Shown piece by piece: positions 33,843-42,378 of a stretch of 64,000 bases of DNA. A program made the translations under genes and the position numbers. The notes under the pieces were generated by a model that saw only the letters and a list, made by a program, of their open reading frames with translations, was not told the origin of the DNA and did no database searches. Source of the stretch: Streptomyces himastatinicus ATCC 53653 (lineage in GTDB: Bacteria; Actinomycetota; Actinomycetes; Streptomycetales; Streptomycetaceae); the NCBI RefSeq assembly GCF_000158915.1, contig NZ_GG657754.1:7259731-7323730 (forward strand), written 5' to 3'. Positions within the stretch are counted from its first letter, which is position 1; each line of letters opens with the position of its first letter.

Positions 33843-34289
33843 TCAGAGCGCGCTGCGCAGTGCCTGGACCGTACCGGCCAACTCCGGGGTGCCGCCTGCG
33901 GTGTTCAGCGCCGCGCTGAGGACCTCGGAGTAGGTGCCGCGCGCGTCGGCGTAGCGCTGCCTGCCGTCGTCGGTGATGACGGCGTAGACACCGCGCTTGT
34001 CGTCGGGACACAGGTCCCGGACGGCGAAGCCGGCCGAGAAGAGCCGGCCCACCAGCCGGGTCACCGAGCTCTGTCCGAGGCCGATCTTGTCGGCGAGTTC
34101 CTGCATGCGCAGCTCGCCGTCCTTGGCCTGGACGAGACACTCCAGGGCGCGGAACTCGGAGAGCCCTATTCCGTGTTTGCGCTGGAGGACCTGGGTGAGC
34201 TGGTGTTCCACCTGTGCGTGCAAGGTGAGGATCCTGCCCCACATGGCCTGGTCGGACGAGGCGGTCGACGCGGGGGAAATCGTGGTCAT
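33843..34289 (-). CDS. MarR-family regulator of the SMR pump pair
   Basis: 148 residues with the MarR winged helix (LRMQELADKIGLGQSSVTRLVGRLFSAGFAVRDLCPDDKRGVYAVIT). It is divergent from two consecutive small-multidrug-resistance genes; the 185-bp gap holds two GTGCATGC-type half-sites in inverted orientation. It is the likely repressor of the pump, released by cationic drugs. Confidence 0.88.
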   Translation of the reverse strand: MTTISPASTASSDQAMWGRILTLHAQVEHQLTQVLQRKHGIGLSEFRALECLVQAKDGELRMQELADKIGLGQSSVTRLVGRLFSAGFAVRDLCPDDKRGVYAVITDDGRQRYADARGTYSEVLSAALNTAGGTPELAGTVQALRSAL

Positions 34290-34340
34290 GGGGCGGCTCC
34301 CTCTCGGGCGGTCTCAGGCGGTGCGTTGACAACAAGATAC

Positions 34341-34414
34341 ATGTGCATGCAAGCTTACTCCGCTTCAGTCCGCTCATCGGGACTTCCTGCCATCTGAAAG
34401 CATGCACGTACAAG
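34341..34414. promoter_or_regulatory. MarR/SMR intergenic region with inverted GTGCATGC sites and a promoter
   Basis: GTGCATGC near 34344-34351 and GCATGCAC at 34400-34407 are inverted copies. A promoter-like pair TGAAAG (34395-34400) and TATATG (34419-34424), 18 bp apart, overlaps the second copy and reads toward the SMR genes, so a bound regulator would block it. Confidence 0.5.
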
Positions 34415-34474
34415 CAAATATATGGGCGGTGTCATCCCGCTCCGCCTGACCGCAGTCTGAGACAAGGACTACGC

Positions 34475-34795
34475 ATGCACTGGCTCCACCTCGCCATAGC
34501 CGTCATCTTCGAGATCACCGTCGCCATCGCAGCAGGCAAGGCCGAGGGCTTCACCAACCGCCGGTGGACCATCGCAACTCTGCTCAGCGGTGCCATCGCG
34601 ACGTACTTCCTCAGCAAGGCGCTGCTCACCTTCGACGTCGGCGTCGGCTACGCCCTCTGGACGTCCGTTGCCGGAATCGGCATCACCGTTCTCGGTGCGC
34701 TGCTCTTCGGTCAGCGCCTGAACTGGCGCAAGGCGCTCGGGATCGCCGTCGTCATCGCCGGGGTCGTCGGCCTCCAGCTCAGCGGTGTCGCCTGA
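34475..34795 (+). CDS. SMR-family multidrug efflux subunit 1
   Basis: 106 residues, four transmembrane helices. The conserved helix-1 Glu of small multidrug resistance pumps is present (IAVIFEITVAIAAGKAEGF), followed by the typical YALWTSVAGIGITVLGALLF in helix 3. It works as a dimer, here presumably a heterodimer with the next gene, exchanging protons for cationic compounds. Confidence 0.9.
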   Translation: MHWLHLAIAVIFEITVAIAAGKAEGFTNRRWTIATLLSGAIATYFLSKALLTFDVGVGYALWTSVAGIGITVLGALLFGQRLNWRKALGIAVVIAGVVGLQLSGVA

Positions 34796-34842
34796 GGCTC
34801 CCGCGCCACCATCCGATTCATCCCGCGAAAGGACTCACGGAC

Positions 34843-35250
34843 ATGTCCAACACCCACCCCAACTCAGCACAATCCTGGCTCATGCTCCTCCTCGCCGGAG
34901 GGTTCGAGGTCGGCTACGCGCTCTCCGTCGGCGGAAGCCATGGCTTCACCCGCCTGACGTGGTCGCTGGTCGCTGTCGTGTTCTTCCTTCTGACGCTCTA
35001 CGCGCTGAGCGTCGCACTGCGCACCATCGACGTCGGAATCGGCTATGCCGTCTGGGCGGGGATCGGCGCGGTCGGCGCGGCGCTCCTCGGTCCCGTCTTC
35101 TTCGACGAGACGCTCACCCCGGCCCGAGCCGTGTGTTTGGGCGTCATCGTCGCCGGACTGGTCTGGCTCAAGCTCGCCGACAGGCCGCAGAACCCCCAGG
35201 AGCCCGTGGACGGTCCGCAGGGCGTCCAGGGGGCCGTTGCCAGGTCGTAG
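34843..35250 (+). CDS. SMR-family multidrug efflux subunit 2
   Basis: 135 residues; GAAAGGA precedes the ATG by nine bases. Four helices with the conserved Glu (LLLAGGFEVGYALSVGG) and YAVWAGIGAVGAALLG. A hydrophilic tail of about 25 residues distinguishes it from subunit 1. Adjacent unequal SMR genes are typical of paired pumps (EbrAB/YkkCD style), with opposite topologies in the membrane. Confidence 0.9.
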   Translation: MSNTHPNSAQSWLMLLLAGGFEVGYALSVGGSHGFTRLTWSLVAVVFFLLTLYALSVALRTIDVGIGYAVWAGIGAVGAALLGPVFFDETLTPARAVCLGVIVAGLVWLKLADRPQNPQEPVDGPQGVQGAVARS

Positions 35251-35283
35251 GAAGCCCGACGGGCAGGACGGCAGGACCTGACG

Positions 35284-35865
35284 TCACTCCTCGCCGACGT
35301 GGGTGATCCGGCTGTCGCCGAGGCGGTGTTGCACGTCGTGGAGGAGGCGGTGCAGCAGCGATGTGAGGTGGGCCTGCTCGTCGGGGGTCAGGCCGTCGAT
35401 CAACTCGGACTCGCGGCCGAGCACCTGGTCCACGGTCGACTCGACCAGCTCGTGGCCCGCCGGGGTCAGGGTGACCTCGACCGTACGGAGGCGGCCTGGG
35501 ACAGGTTGGCGGGTGACCAGGCCCTCGCGTTCGGCGCGGGCGGTGCGTTGTGAGATGGCGCCCGCCGTGACCAGGGAGCGACGGCTGAGCTCGCGGGTGC
35601 TGAGCGTGTACGGGGGACCGTCGCGGCGCAGGACGCTGAGCAGGTCGAGGGTGGCGGCGTCCACTCCGGCCTGGGCGAGGACCCGGCGCCGGTCGTCGCC
35701 GAAGAGCTTGGCCAGCTGCCAGATCGGCGTGACGATCCGGATCGAGGAGACCGGGGTTCCGGGGCGCTCCCGCTCCCAGGCGGCGGCGATGTCCCGCGCA
35801 TGGTCGTGCTCGGTGTCGTCCACCGGCCGCTCGTTGTTGCCTCCCGCCCTGGGTTCGTTTGGCAT
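35284..35865 (-). CDS. MarR-family regulator
   Basis: 193 residues; GAGAGG directly before the ATG. Winged helix in YTLSTRELSRRSLVTAGAISQRTARAEREGLVTRQPVPGRLRTVEVT. The N-terminal 30 residues are polar and acidic. It is divergent from an SDR gene with a 12-bp perfect palindrome between the starts and probably represses both. Confidence 0.87.
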   Translation of the reverse strand: MPNEPRAGGNNERPVDDTEHDHARDIAAAWERERPGTPVSSIRIVTPIWQLAKLFGDDRRRVLAQAGVDAATLDLLSVLRRDGPPYTLSTRELSRRSLVTAGAISQRTARAEREGLVTRQPVPGRLRTVEVTLTPAGHELVESTVDQVLGRESELIDGLTPDEQAHLTSLLHRLLHDVQHRLGDSRITHVGEE

Positions 35866-35891
35866 GGCACCTCTCCTCAGATACGTTTAGG

Positions 35892-35903
35892 TCTAAATTT
35901 AGA
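35892..35903. promoter_or_regulatory. Palindromic operator between MarR and SDR genes
   Basis: TCTAAATTTAGA is a perfect palindrome; flanking AGG and TCT extend it imperfectly. It is AT-rich in a GC-rich background and sits 28 bp before the SDR start and 27 bp before the MarR start. Confidence 0.65.
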
Positions 35904-35930
35904 TCTGAACACGCGATCGGAGGCCAGCTT

Positions 35931-36650
35931 ATGTCACGCAACATTCTGATCACCGGCGGCGGTACGGGTATCGGCCGTGCGGTCGCCCGGCACTTCGCCG
36001 AGCGCGGCGAGCACGTGATCGTCACCGGTCGCCGCCCCGGCCCGCTCAAGGAGTTGGCGGACGAGGCGGGCGTCCACGCCCTGGTCTGCGATCACACGGA
36101 GCCCGAAGCCCTCGTCGGGCTGCCGGCCGAGCTGCCCGACCGGCTCGACGTGCTGGTCAACAACGCGGGCGGCAACACCGACTTCGACGCCGACGGAAAG
36201 TCGGACCTCGCCTCCTACGCCCGTGACTTCCGCGCCAACCTCGACGCGAACCTCGTCAGCGCCGCGCTGACGACACAGTGCGTGGACGGCCGGCTCGCTT
36301 CCGGCGGCGCGGTCGTGCACATCGGGTCGATCGCTGCCGACCAGGGGGCCGGTGCCTACGGCGCGTCCAAGGCCGGACTCGCGGCATGGAACGTCGACTT
36401 GGCCGGTCGGCTCGGCCCGCGCGGAATCACCGCCAACGTGGTTTCCCCCGGCTACATCGCCGACACCGAGTTCTTCCGCGACCAGCTCACGGACGAACGC
36501 CGCGAGTGGCTGATCGCCTCCACCGCCACGGGCCGCCCGGGCTCGCCCACGGACATCGCGGAAGCGGTCGCCTTCCTCGCCTCCCCGGCGGCCCGCCACA
36601 TCACGGGCCAGGTGCTGAACGTGAACGGGGGCGCTCACAAGACACGTTGA
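35931..36650 (+). CDS. SDR-family oxidoreductase
   Basis: 239 residues; CGGAGG seven bases before the ATG. Rossmann motif TGGGTGIG (residues 8-15), NNAGG, catalytic Ser region HIGSIAADQGAGAYGASKAG with Tyr-x3-Lys, and the C-terminal GQVLNVNGG typical of classical SDRs. It reduces or oxidises a carbonyl/alcohol with NAD(P). The divergent MarR gene suggests substrate-induced expression. Substrate unknown. Confidence 0.9.
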   Translation: MSRNILITGGGTGIGRAVARHFAERGEHVIVTGRRPGPLKELADEAGVHALVCDHTEPEALVGLPAELPDRLDVLVNNAGGNTDFDADGKSDLASYARDFRANLDANLVSAALTTQCVDGRLASGGAVVHIGSIAADQGAGAYGASKAGLAAWNVDLAGRLGPRGITANVVSPGYIADTEFFRDQLTDERREWLIASTATGRPGSPTDIAEAVAFLASPAARHITGQVLNVNGGAHKTR

Positions 36651-36684
36651 CCAGACCCTGGCCGTGGCGTGTCCGGTCGACGGC

Positions 36685-37236
36685 TCACACCCCGGTGGAG
36701 CCGTCGAGGCACTCGCGCAGGAGATCGGCGTGGCCGATGTGCCGTGCGTACTCGGCGATCAGGTCCACCAGGATCCTGCGCAGGGAGATCGGCTCGCCGG
36801 TGCTCTTGCGGATCCCCGTTTCCTCCAGCGACGCGGCGGCAGCCGTGATCTGTCGGGAGCGCTCGCACTCCGCCCGCCAGACGGCGAAGGCTTCGCCGAC
36901 GTCACCGTCCAGGGTGTCGAAGTCCTGGTCGGGGTCGTCGTCGGAGTAGTAGAGCATCGGAACGTCCTCGCCCGCGAACTGGATGCGGAACCACCAGCGT
37001 TCGACGCCCGCCAGATGCCGGACGATGCCGTGCAGGGACATGCTGGACGGCGGCACCGCCCGTTCGGACAGCCGCTCCGGAGGCAGACCGGCGCACTTGA
37101 GCTCGAAGGTTGCCCGGTGCCAGTCCAGGACGGCGCTCAGGGTCTCCCTTTCGCCGCCGACGCTGGGCGGGGTCGGGCGGGCGTCGCTGTCCCATCGAGG
37201 TGCGTAGTGCTTGGGGGCGGGTGGTGTGTCGGTCAT
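36685..37236 (-). CDS. DinB/DUF664-family protein
   Basis: 183 residues from ATG 37236 (GAAGG upstream). Four-helix bundle of the DinB-like group with conserved His residues in LHGIVRHLAGVERWWFRIQF and AEYARHIGHADLLRECLDG. Relatives include thiol-dependent transferases that use mycothiol or bacillithiol; many Streptomyces copies have no known function. A paralogue lies at 54513. Confidence 0.83.
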   Translation of the reverse strand: MTDTPPAPKHYAPRWDSDARPTPPSVGGERETLSAVLDWHRATFELKCAGLPPERLSERAVPPSSMSLHGIVRHLAGVERWWFRIQFAGEDVPMLYYSDDDPDQDFDTLDGDVGEAFAVWRAECERSRQITAAAASLEETGIRKSTGEPISLRRILVDLIAEYARHIGHADLLRECLDGSTGV

Positions 37237-37363
37237 CGTCTGCCTTCCTGGTCGGGGACGGACGGATCGAGCCTGACAGGCACCACTGACATCGGGCCTG
37301 ACGCCTGCGCGTTGTCGGCTCCGGCCAGGTCCGGGGCGGGCGGGGGTTGCGGGATCCGCCGCC

Positions 37364-38371
37364 TCACGGCCCCACTTCGCCCGTGCCTCGCCGGACGAAG
37401 GCGCTGGGGACGGTGACGGTGCGCGGCGGGCGGTCGGGGGTGGCGATCCGGTCGATGGCCAGGCGTGCCGCCTGTCGGCCGACTTCCTGCGGGTCGCGGA
37501 CGACGGCCGAGACGCCGAGCCCCTTGGAGACGTCGGTTTCGTCGAGTCCGATGAAGGCGAACGCGTGCTGTCCGGCGAGCCGTTCGATGAGGACACCCGT
37601 GCTGATGCCGAGGTTGAGCGCGAGGACGGCCGTGGGGGGTGACGGCAGGTCCAGCAGGCGTACGACCGCTTCGCGGGCCTGCTGAGGGGTCGTGAGGTCG
37701 CCGACCACCAGCGGCGGTTCCTCCCGGACGCCCGATTCGGCGAGGGCGCTTCGGTAGCCGCCGAGCCGCTGCGTGGCGCGGAAGGAGTCCAGGCGGCCGG
37801 TGAGTGCGGCGATGCGGTGGTGGCCGAGGCCGATGAGGTGCTGGGTGGCCTGCTGGACGGCGTGGTCGTCGTCGGTCATGACGACGTCGGCGGCCAGGTC
37901 GGCGGCGGGGCGGCCCACCAGGACGACGGGGGTGCCGTGGGTGTGCTCGGGGGAGAGGAAGTCGCGGTGGTCGCCGTCGGGCATCATCAGCAGGGCGCTG
38001 ACGCGGCGGTCGATCATGGCGCGGGCGAGTTCGGGTTCCCGTGCGGGGGTGTCGTCGGTGGAACCGATGATCAATTGGAGTCCCGCGTGGCGGAGTTCCC
38101 GTTCGGCCCCGGAGGCGACTCCGGCCTGGAAGAGGTTGGTGAAGCCGGCGGTGACCAGTCCGACGGCCGCCTCGCGGCGGCCGTACCGCAGATCGCGGGC
38201 GATGGGGTTGGGCGAATAGCCCAGGAGCTGGACCTGTTCCATGACGCGTCGGCGGGTCTCGGGCTCGACGCGGGGAGAGTTCTGGAGGGTCCGGGTGACG
38301 GTCGCGGTGCTCACACCGGCCGCCTTCGCCACGTCACGGAGGGTGACGCGCTGCTCTGCCCTGCCCGGCAT
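37364..38371 (-). CDS. LacI-family repressor
   Basis: 335 residues from ATG 38371 (GGGAGGGG seven bases upstream). N-terminal LacI helix-turn-helix (TLRDVAKAAGVSTATVTRTLQNSPRV), hinge helix, then a periplasmic-binding-protein-like sensor (VGLVTAGFTNLFQAGVASG; ALTGRLDSFRATQRLGGYRSAL). It faces an operon of lyase, transporter and beta-propeller genes, with three matching operators in the 167-bp gap. It is the likely sugar- or metabolite-released repressor of that operon and of itself. Confidence 0.93.
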   Translation of the reverse strand: MPGRAEQRVTLRDVAKAAGVSTATVTRTLQNSPRVEPETRRRVMEQVQLLGYSPNPIARDLRYGRREAAVGLVTAGFTNLFQAGVASGAERELRHAGLQLIIGSTDDTPAREPELARAMIDRRVSALLMMPDGDHRDFLSPEHTHGTPVVLVGRPAADLAADVVMTDDDHAVQQATQHLIGLGHHRIAALTGRLDSFRATQRLGGYRSALAESGVREEPPLVVGDLTTPQQAREAVVRLLDLPSPPTAVLALNLGISTGVLIERLAGQHAFAFIGLDETDVSKGLGVSAVVRDPQEVGRQAARLAIDRIATPDRPPRTVTVPSAFVRRGTGEVGP

Positions 38372-38422
38372 CGTGTGCCCCTCCCGATGTGGTGACTGGG
38401 TGTCGCTGAGCGGTTTCATCGC

Positions 38423-38506
38423 CATGTAACCGTTGACATGCCCCGGGGCGAGCCTAACACTGAGGGCCCGTGTTGACGTTTACATGGCCATGTTGACGTT
38501 TACATG
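38423..38506. promoter_or_regulatory. Three LacI-type operators
   Basis: CATGTAACCGTTGACATG (38423-38440) and two copies of TGTTGACGTTTACATG (38471-38486 and 38491-38506) share a CATGTmAAC/GTTnACATG core with a central CG, as LacI-type sites do. The last two are exactly 20 bp apart, two helical turns, so repressor dimers would bind on the same face. Confidence 0.8.
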
Positions 38507-38538
38507 ACGCACATCGAACGATCATGCGGAGAGTTGCC

Positions 38539-40035
38539 ATGAAGCCCCTGCTCACCGATGGCCGACTGGGCGCGAGCCCGGCCGCGGCCCTCGTCGACCA
38601 CGTCAACGCCGTCGAACTGGACGACGAAGTGGCCGCCGCGGAGCACTTCGCCAAGATCGACTTGGCGCACGCCCTGATGCTCACCCAGCAGCGCGTCTTC
38701 GCCCCCGAGCAGGGGCGGCCGCTGGTGGCGGCGCTGCTGCGCCTGCTCGACGGGGACGCCGAGAAGGTGCTCGCCGGGGACGCGGCGGTCGGCACGATCA
38801 CGCTGCAACTGGAACGGCATCTGGAGGAGGAGTGCGGCCCGGCGGGTCTTGACATCCAGCGCGCCCGCAGCCGTATCGACCAGAAGGCCACCGGCGTCCG
38901 CATGGCCGACCGGGCCGCGCTGCTGCACGTCATGCGCGAGCTGCTGCGGCTCGGGGAAGTCCTGCTGGACGCGGGCGCCGCGTACGACGCGGTCATCGCC
39001 CCCGGCTATACGCATCTCCAGCACGCCCAGCCCACCACCCTGGGGCACTACTTCAACGCCCACTACTGGACGGTGTCCCGGAACCTCGCGCGGATGGCGC
39101 AGCTGTACGAGCGGCTGAACGAGTGCCCGCTGGGCGGCGCCGCCCACAGCGGTACGGACTGGCCCATCGACCGCGAGGCCACCGCCGCCTACCTCGGATT
39201 CGCCCGCCCGGTCCGCAACGCGCGGGACGCGGGGCTGTCCGCCCTGGACGCCGGGGCCGAACTCGCCGCCGTGCTGGGCCTGACCCTGTCCGGGGTCAGC
39301 CGGTGCGCGTCCGACCTGTTCTACTGGTCGTCCTCCGAAGTCGCCCTGGTACGGCTGCATCCCTCCCTGTGCGGCACGTCGAGCATGATGCCGCAGAAGC
39401 GCAACCCGATCGTGCTGGAGCGGATCCGGGGCCTCGCCGGGGACGCGGCGGGCTGGACGGCCAGCCAGCTGGGAGTGCTCCACTTCGCGACGTCCACCGA
39501 CGCCGACCAGGGCTACGTACACAACCGCATGCCCGGGTACTGCCATGAGACGGCGGGCGCCATCCATCTGCTGGCCCAGTCGGTCGCCACGCTGGAGGTC
39601 GACGCCGAGCGGCTGCGCCGGTCCGCGGAACGGCACTGGTCGACGGCCAGCGCCCTGGCGGACGATCTCGTACGCGTCCACGGCATGAGTTTCCGCGACG
39701 CCCATGAGACGGTGGCCCGTTTCGTCACCGCGCACGAGGCGGCCGGAGCGACCGAGGGAACGATCCGCCCCGACCTCGCCGACGGCCCCCTGCGCGACTA
39801 CACCCCGGACCAGCTGCGTCACCTCCTCGACGTGCAGTCGTTCGTCGACGGCCGCCACAGCGCCGGTGGCACCAGCCCGGCACGGCGCGCGGAGCTGGCG
39901 ACCGAGGCGGCCGGTGACATCAAGGCACACCAGGACACCGTCGTCGCGTTCACCGCCGCGGCGGCAGCGGCCGAGGACCGGCTCGTACGTGACGCCGTGG
40001 CCCTCCTGGACGCGCAGCCGCCCCACGAGGACTGA
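38539..40035 (+). CDS. ArgH/fumarase-superfamily lyase
   Basis: 498 residues from ATG 38539 (GGAGAG five bases upstream). The superfamily signature is present (SSMMPQKRNPIVLERIRG), as are the substrate loops GYTHLQHAQPTTLGHYF and GGAAHSGTDWPIDR. Argininosuccinate lyases are usually 460-475 residues; the extra length and the catabolic, LacI-controlled setting argue against arginine synthesis. Superfamily members eliminate fumarate from N-substituted aspartates (ArgH, PurB, EDDS lyase). A C-N or C-O lyase acting on an imported compound is inferred. Confidence 0.85.
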   Translation: MKPLLTDGRLGASPAAALVDHVNAVELDDEVAAAEHFAKIDLAHALMLTQQRVFAPEQGRPLVAALLRLLDGDAEKVLAGDAAVGTITLQLERHLEEECGPAGLDIQRARSRIDQKATGVRMADRAALLHVMRELLRLGEVLLDAGAAYDAVIAPGYTHLQHAQPTTLGHYFNAHYWTVSRNLARMAQLYERLNECPLGGAAHSGTDWPIDREATAAYLGFARPVRNARDAGLSALDAGAELAAVLGLTLSGVSRCASDLFYWSSSEVALVRLHPSLCGTSSMMPQKRNPIVLERIRGLAGDAAGWTASQLGVLHFATSTDADQGYVHNRMPGYCHETAGAIHLLAQSVATLEVDAERLRRSAERHWSTASALADDLVRVHGMSFRDAHETVARFVTAHEAAGATEGTIRPDLADGPLRDYTPDQLRHLLDVQSFVDGRHSAGGTSPARRAELATEAAGDIKAHQDTVVAFTAAAAAAEDRLVRDAVALLDAQPPHED

Positions 40036-40104
40036 CCCTCCCGCCCTTCGGCGCAGGGGACGCGCCCACCGAAGCTCACGCCCGAGAACCCCAAGGAGTC
40101 ACCC

Positions 40105-41409
40105 GTGTCCGCACCCGCACCGAACGCCGCCCCCGCCGCGGCCGCCGACACCGAAAGCAGTCCGGAACGATCCGCCCGGCTGACCGGCCAGCGTGTCGGC
40201 GGCGTCTTCACCGTCCTCTACATCCTCGCCATCATCGGCGTCTGGATCGCCCTGCTCACCCCGGCCTCGGTCACGCTGTCCCTGCGCATCGCCGACCTCG
40301 ACCCCGAGGGCAAGACGTCGTCGCTGGCCCTGGTGGCGGGCGTCGGAGCGATATTCGCGATGGTCGCCAACCCGGTCTTCGGGCACTTCAGCGACCGCTG
40401 TACGTCCCGGTGGGGACGACGGCGACCGTTCGTCGTCATCGGCACCCTCGTGGGCGGCGCGTCCCTGTTCGTCATCGGTACGGCGCCCAGCATCCCCGTC
40501 GTCCTCGTCGGCTGGTGCCTGACCCAGATCGCGATGAACGCCGCCATGGCCGCCCTCATCGCCATCCTCCCCGACCGGGTGCCGGAGGAACGCCGCGGCA
40601 CCGTCTCCGGGCTGATGGGAATGACCAATCAGGTCGCCACCGTCAGCGGCACGTTCCTGATCGCCACCACCGGCACCCAGGGCCTGGGGATGTTCATCGT
40701 CCCCGCGGCCATCGGCCTGGTCCTCGTCGTGGTCTTCGCCCTCTATCTGAAGGAAGTCCCCCGGGGGAAGGCCGAGGTGCCGCCCCGGACGTGGCTCGAC
40801 ATCCCCCGCAGCCTGTGGATCAACCCTCTCCGCCACCGCGACTTCGCCTGGGCGTTCGTCAGCCGTTTCCTGGTGTGGACCGGCAAGGCCCTGCTGCTCA
40901 CGTACAAGACGTACTTCCTGATGGACCACCTCGGGTACAGCTCCGACCGGGCCGCCTCGATCCTGAGCTGGGCCATGCTCGTCCTCGCCATCGGGGTCGT
41001 CCTCGGCAGCAACGTCAGCGGCTGGCTGTCCGACCGGCTCCAGCGCCGCAAGGTCTTCATCGCGGTGGCATCCGTGCTGTTCGGCATCGGCATGGGCGTC
41101 ATCGCGGTTTCCTCCACGCTGACCGGCTTCATCGCGGGCATCGCCGTCGCGGGCCTCGGACAGGGCGTCTACGTGGGCGTCGACTACGCGCTGGTCGTCT
41201 CCGTCCTGCCCGACAGCGAGACCGAAGCCGCCAAGGGCATGGGCCTGTTCAATATCGCCAACGCCCTCCCGCAGAGCGTCGCGCCCGCCATCGCGCCCCT
41301 GTTCCTCGCCATCGGAGGCGGCTCGAACTACGCGGTCCTCTACATCAGCGCCGCCGGATTCGCCCTCCTGGGCGCCATCGCCGTCATGTTCATCAAGGGG
41401 GCCAGATGA
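40105..41409 (+). CDS. MFS/GPH-like transporter
   Basis: 434 residues, about 12 transmembrane helices; GTG start with AAGGAG seven bases upstream. The GHFSDRCTSRWGRRRPFVVIG loop and the central charged LKEVPRGKAEVPP segment resemble glycoside-pentoside-hexuronide type symporters. Lying behind the lyase gene under LacI control, it probably imports the operon's substrate. Short fragments identical to its 3' part occur at 8273 and 19883. Confidence 0.88.
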   Translation: MSAPAPNAAPAAAADTESSPERSARLTGQRVGGVFTVLYILAIIGVWIALLTPASVTLSLRIADLDPEGKTSSLALVAGVGAIFAMVANPVFGHFSDRCTSRWGRRRPFVVIGTLVGGASLFVIGTAPSIPVVLVGWCLTQIAMNAAMAALIAILPDRVPEERRGTVSGLMGMTNQVATVSGTFLIATTGTQGLGMFIVPAAIGLVLVVVFALYLKEVPRGKAEVPPRTWLDIPRSLWINPLRHRDFAWAFVSRFLVWTGKALLLTYKTYFLMDHLGYSSDRAASILSWAMLVLAIGVVLGSNVSGWLSDRLQRRKVFIAVASVLFGIGMGVIAVSSTLTGFIAGIAVAGLGQGVYVGVDYALVVSVLPDSETEAAKGMGLFNIANALPQSVAPAIAPLFLAIGGGSNYAVLYISAAGFALLGAIAVMFIKGAR

Positions 41410-41424
41410 CGTGAGGAAAAGCGG

Positions 41425-42366
41425 TTGCACGCGCCGCCCTCCGCTCGGCAGGGTGCGGTGGTGACCGGATCAGAGAACGAACTCCCCGCCCCGGCCATCA
41501 GGGAGATCCCGGTGGCGGACCAGGACGCCGGACCCTACGGCATCACGGCCGGTCCCGACGGTGCCCTGTGGCTCACCTTCGTGCACAGTGGCCGCATCGC
41601 GCGGCTCACCCTCGACGGTCAACTCCAGGAATACGCCCTGGACTCGCCGACGTGCCGACCTACGGTCATCGCCCCCGGGCCCGATGGCGCCCTGTGGTTC
41701 ACCCGGTACCAGGACCACCGGATCGGCCGCGTCACCGTCGACGGTGAAACGGAATCCTTCTCCGTGCCAACGTCCGACAGCGGCCCCTACGGCATCACCG
41801 CCGGTCCGGACGGTGCGGTGTGGTTCACGGAAATGAACACCGACCGGATCGGCCGCATCACCGGCAGCGGAGAGATCACCGAGTTCCCCCTGCCCGTCGA
41901 GGGCGGCTTTCCCTCGGCGATCACCGCGGGGCCCGATGGCGCCCTGTGGTTCACCCTCAACCAGGCGAACGCCATCGGCCGCATCACCACCGACGGCGAC
42001 ACCGCCGTATACCCACTGCCCACACCGAGCGCCGGACCCGTGGGCATCACCAGCGACGGGACCGCCGTGTGGTGCGTCGAGATCGCGGCGGGCCAGATCG
42101 GCAGGATCGCGATGGACGGCGCCATCGAGGAGTTTCCGCTCCCCGACCGCGCCGCCAAACCCCACGCCATCGTCGCGGTGTCCACCGGGGAGTGCTGGTT
42201 CACCGAGTGGGGAGCCAACCGCGTGGGGCGCGTCACCGCGAGCGGTGAGATCGCCGCGTACGACCTGCCGTCACCGTCATCCGAACCGCACGGCATCACC
42301 CTGGGCCCCGACGGCGCCCTCTGGACGGCCCTCGAGACGGGAAGCGTGGCGCGGGTGGCGCCGTAA
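41425..42366 (+). CDS. Streptogramin-B-lyase-like (Vgb-type) beta-propeller
   Basis: 313 residues. A TTG at 41425 with GAGGA eight bases upstream is the best start; GTG 41458 or 41461 are alternatives. About seven repeats of the form GPYGITAGPDGALWFT...DRIGRIT build the propeller, and KPHAIV...GECWFTEWGANRVGRV resembles the active-site blades of Vgb, which linearises streptogramin B by an elimination reaction. As the third gene of a LacI-controlled catabolic operon it may instead be a metabolic lyase or lactonase. Resistance function is not claimed. Confidence 0.83.
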   Translation: MHAPPSARQGAVVTGSENELPAPAIREIPVADQDAGPYGITAGPDGALWLTFVHSGRIARLTLDGQLQEYALDSPTCRPTVIAPGPDGALWFTRYQDHRIGRVTVDGETESFSVPTSDSGPYGITAGPDGAVWFTEMNTDRIGRITGSGEITEFPLPVEGGFPSAITAGPDGALWFTLNQANAIGRITTDGDTAVYPLPTPSAGPVGITSDGTAVWCVEIAAGQIGRIAMDGAIEEFPLPDRAAKPHAIVAVSTGECWFTEWGANRVGRVTASGEIAAYDLPSPSSEPHGITLGPDGALWTALETGSVARVAP

Positions 42367-42378
42367 GCCCTCGCAGGA

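Noticed and set aside
38500..40026. 508-codon minus-strand open frame opposite the lyase
   Set aside because: Shadow frame of the lyase; no ribosome site and no recognisable protein.
41425..42366. A streptogramin resistance gene
   Set aside because: The fold and motif resemblance to Vgb is clear, but the operon context is catabolic and LacI-controlled, so resistance is not claimed.
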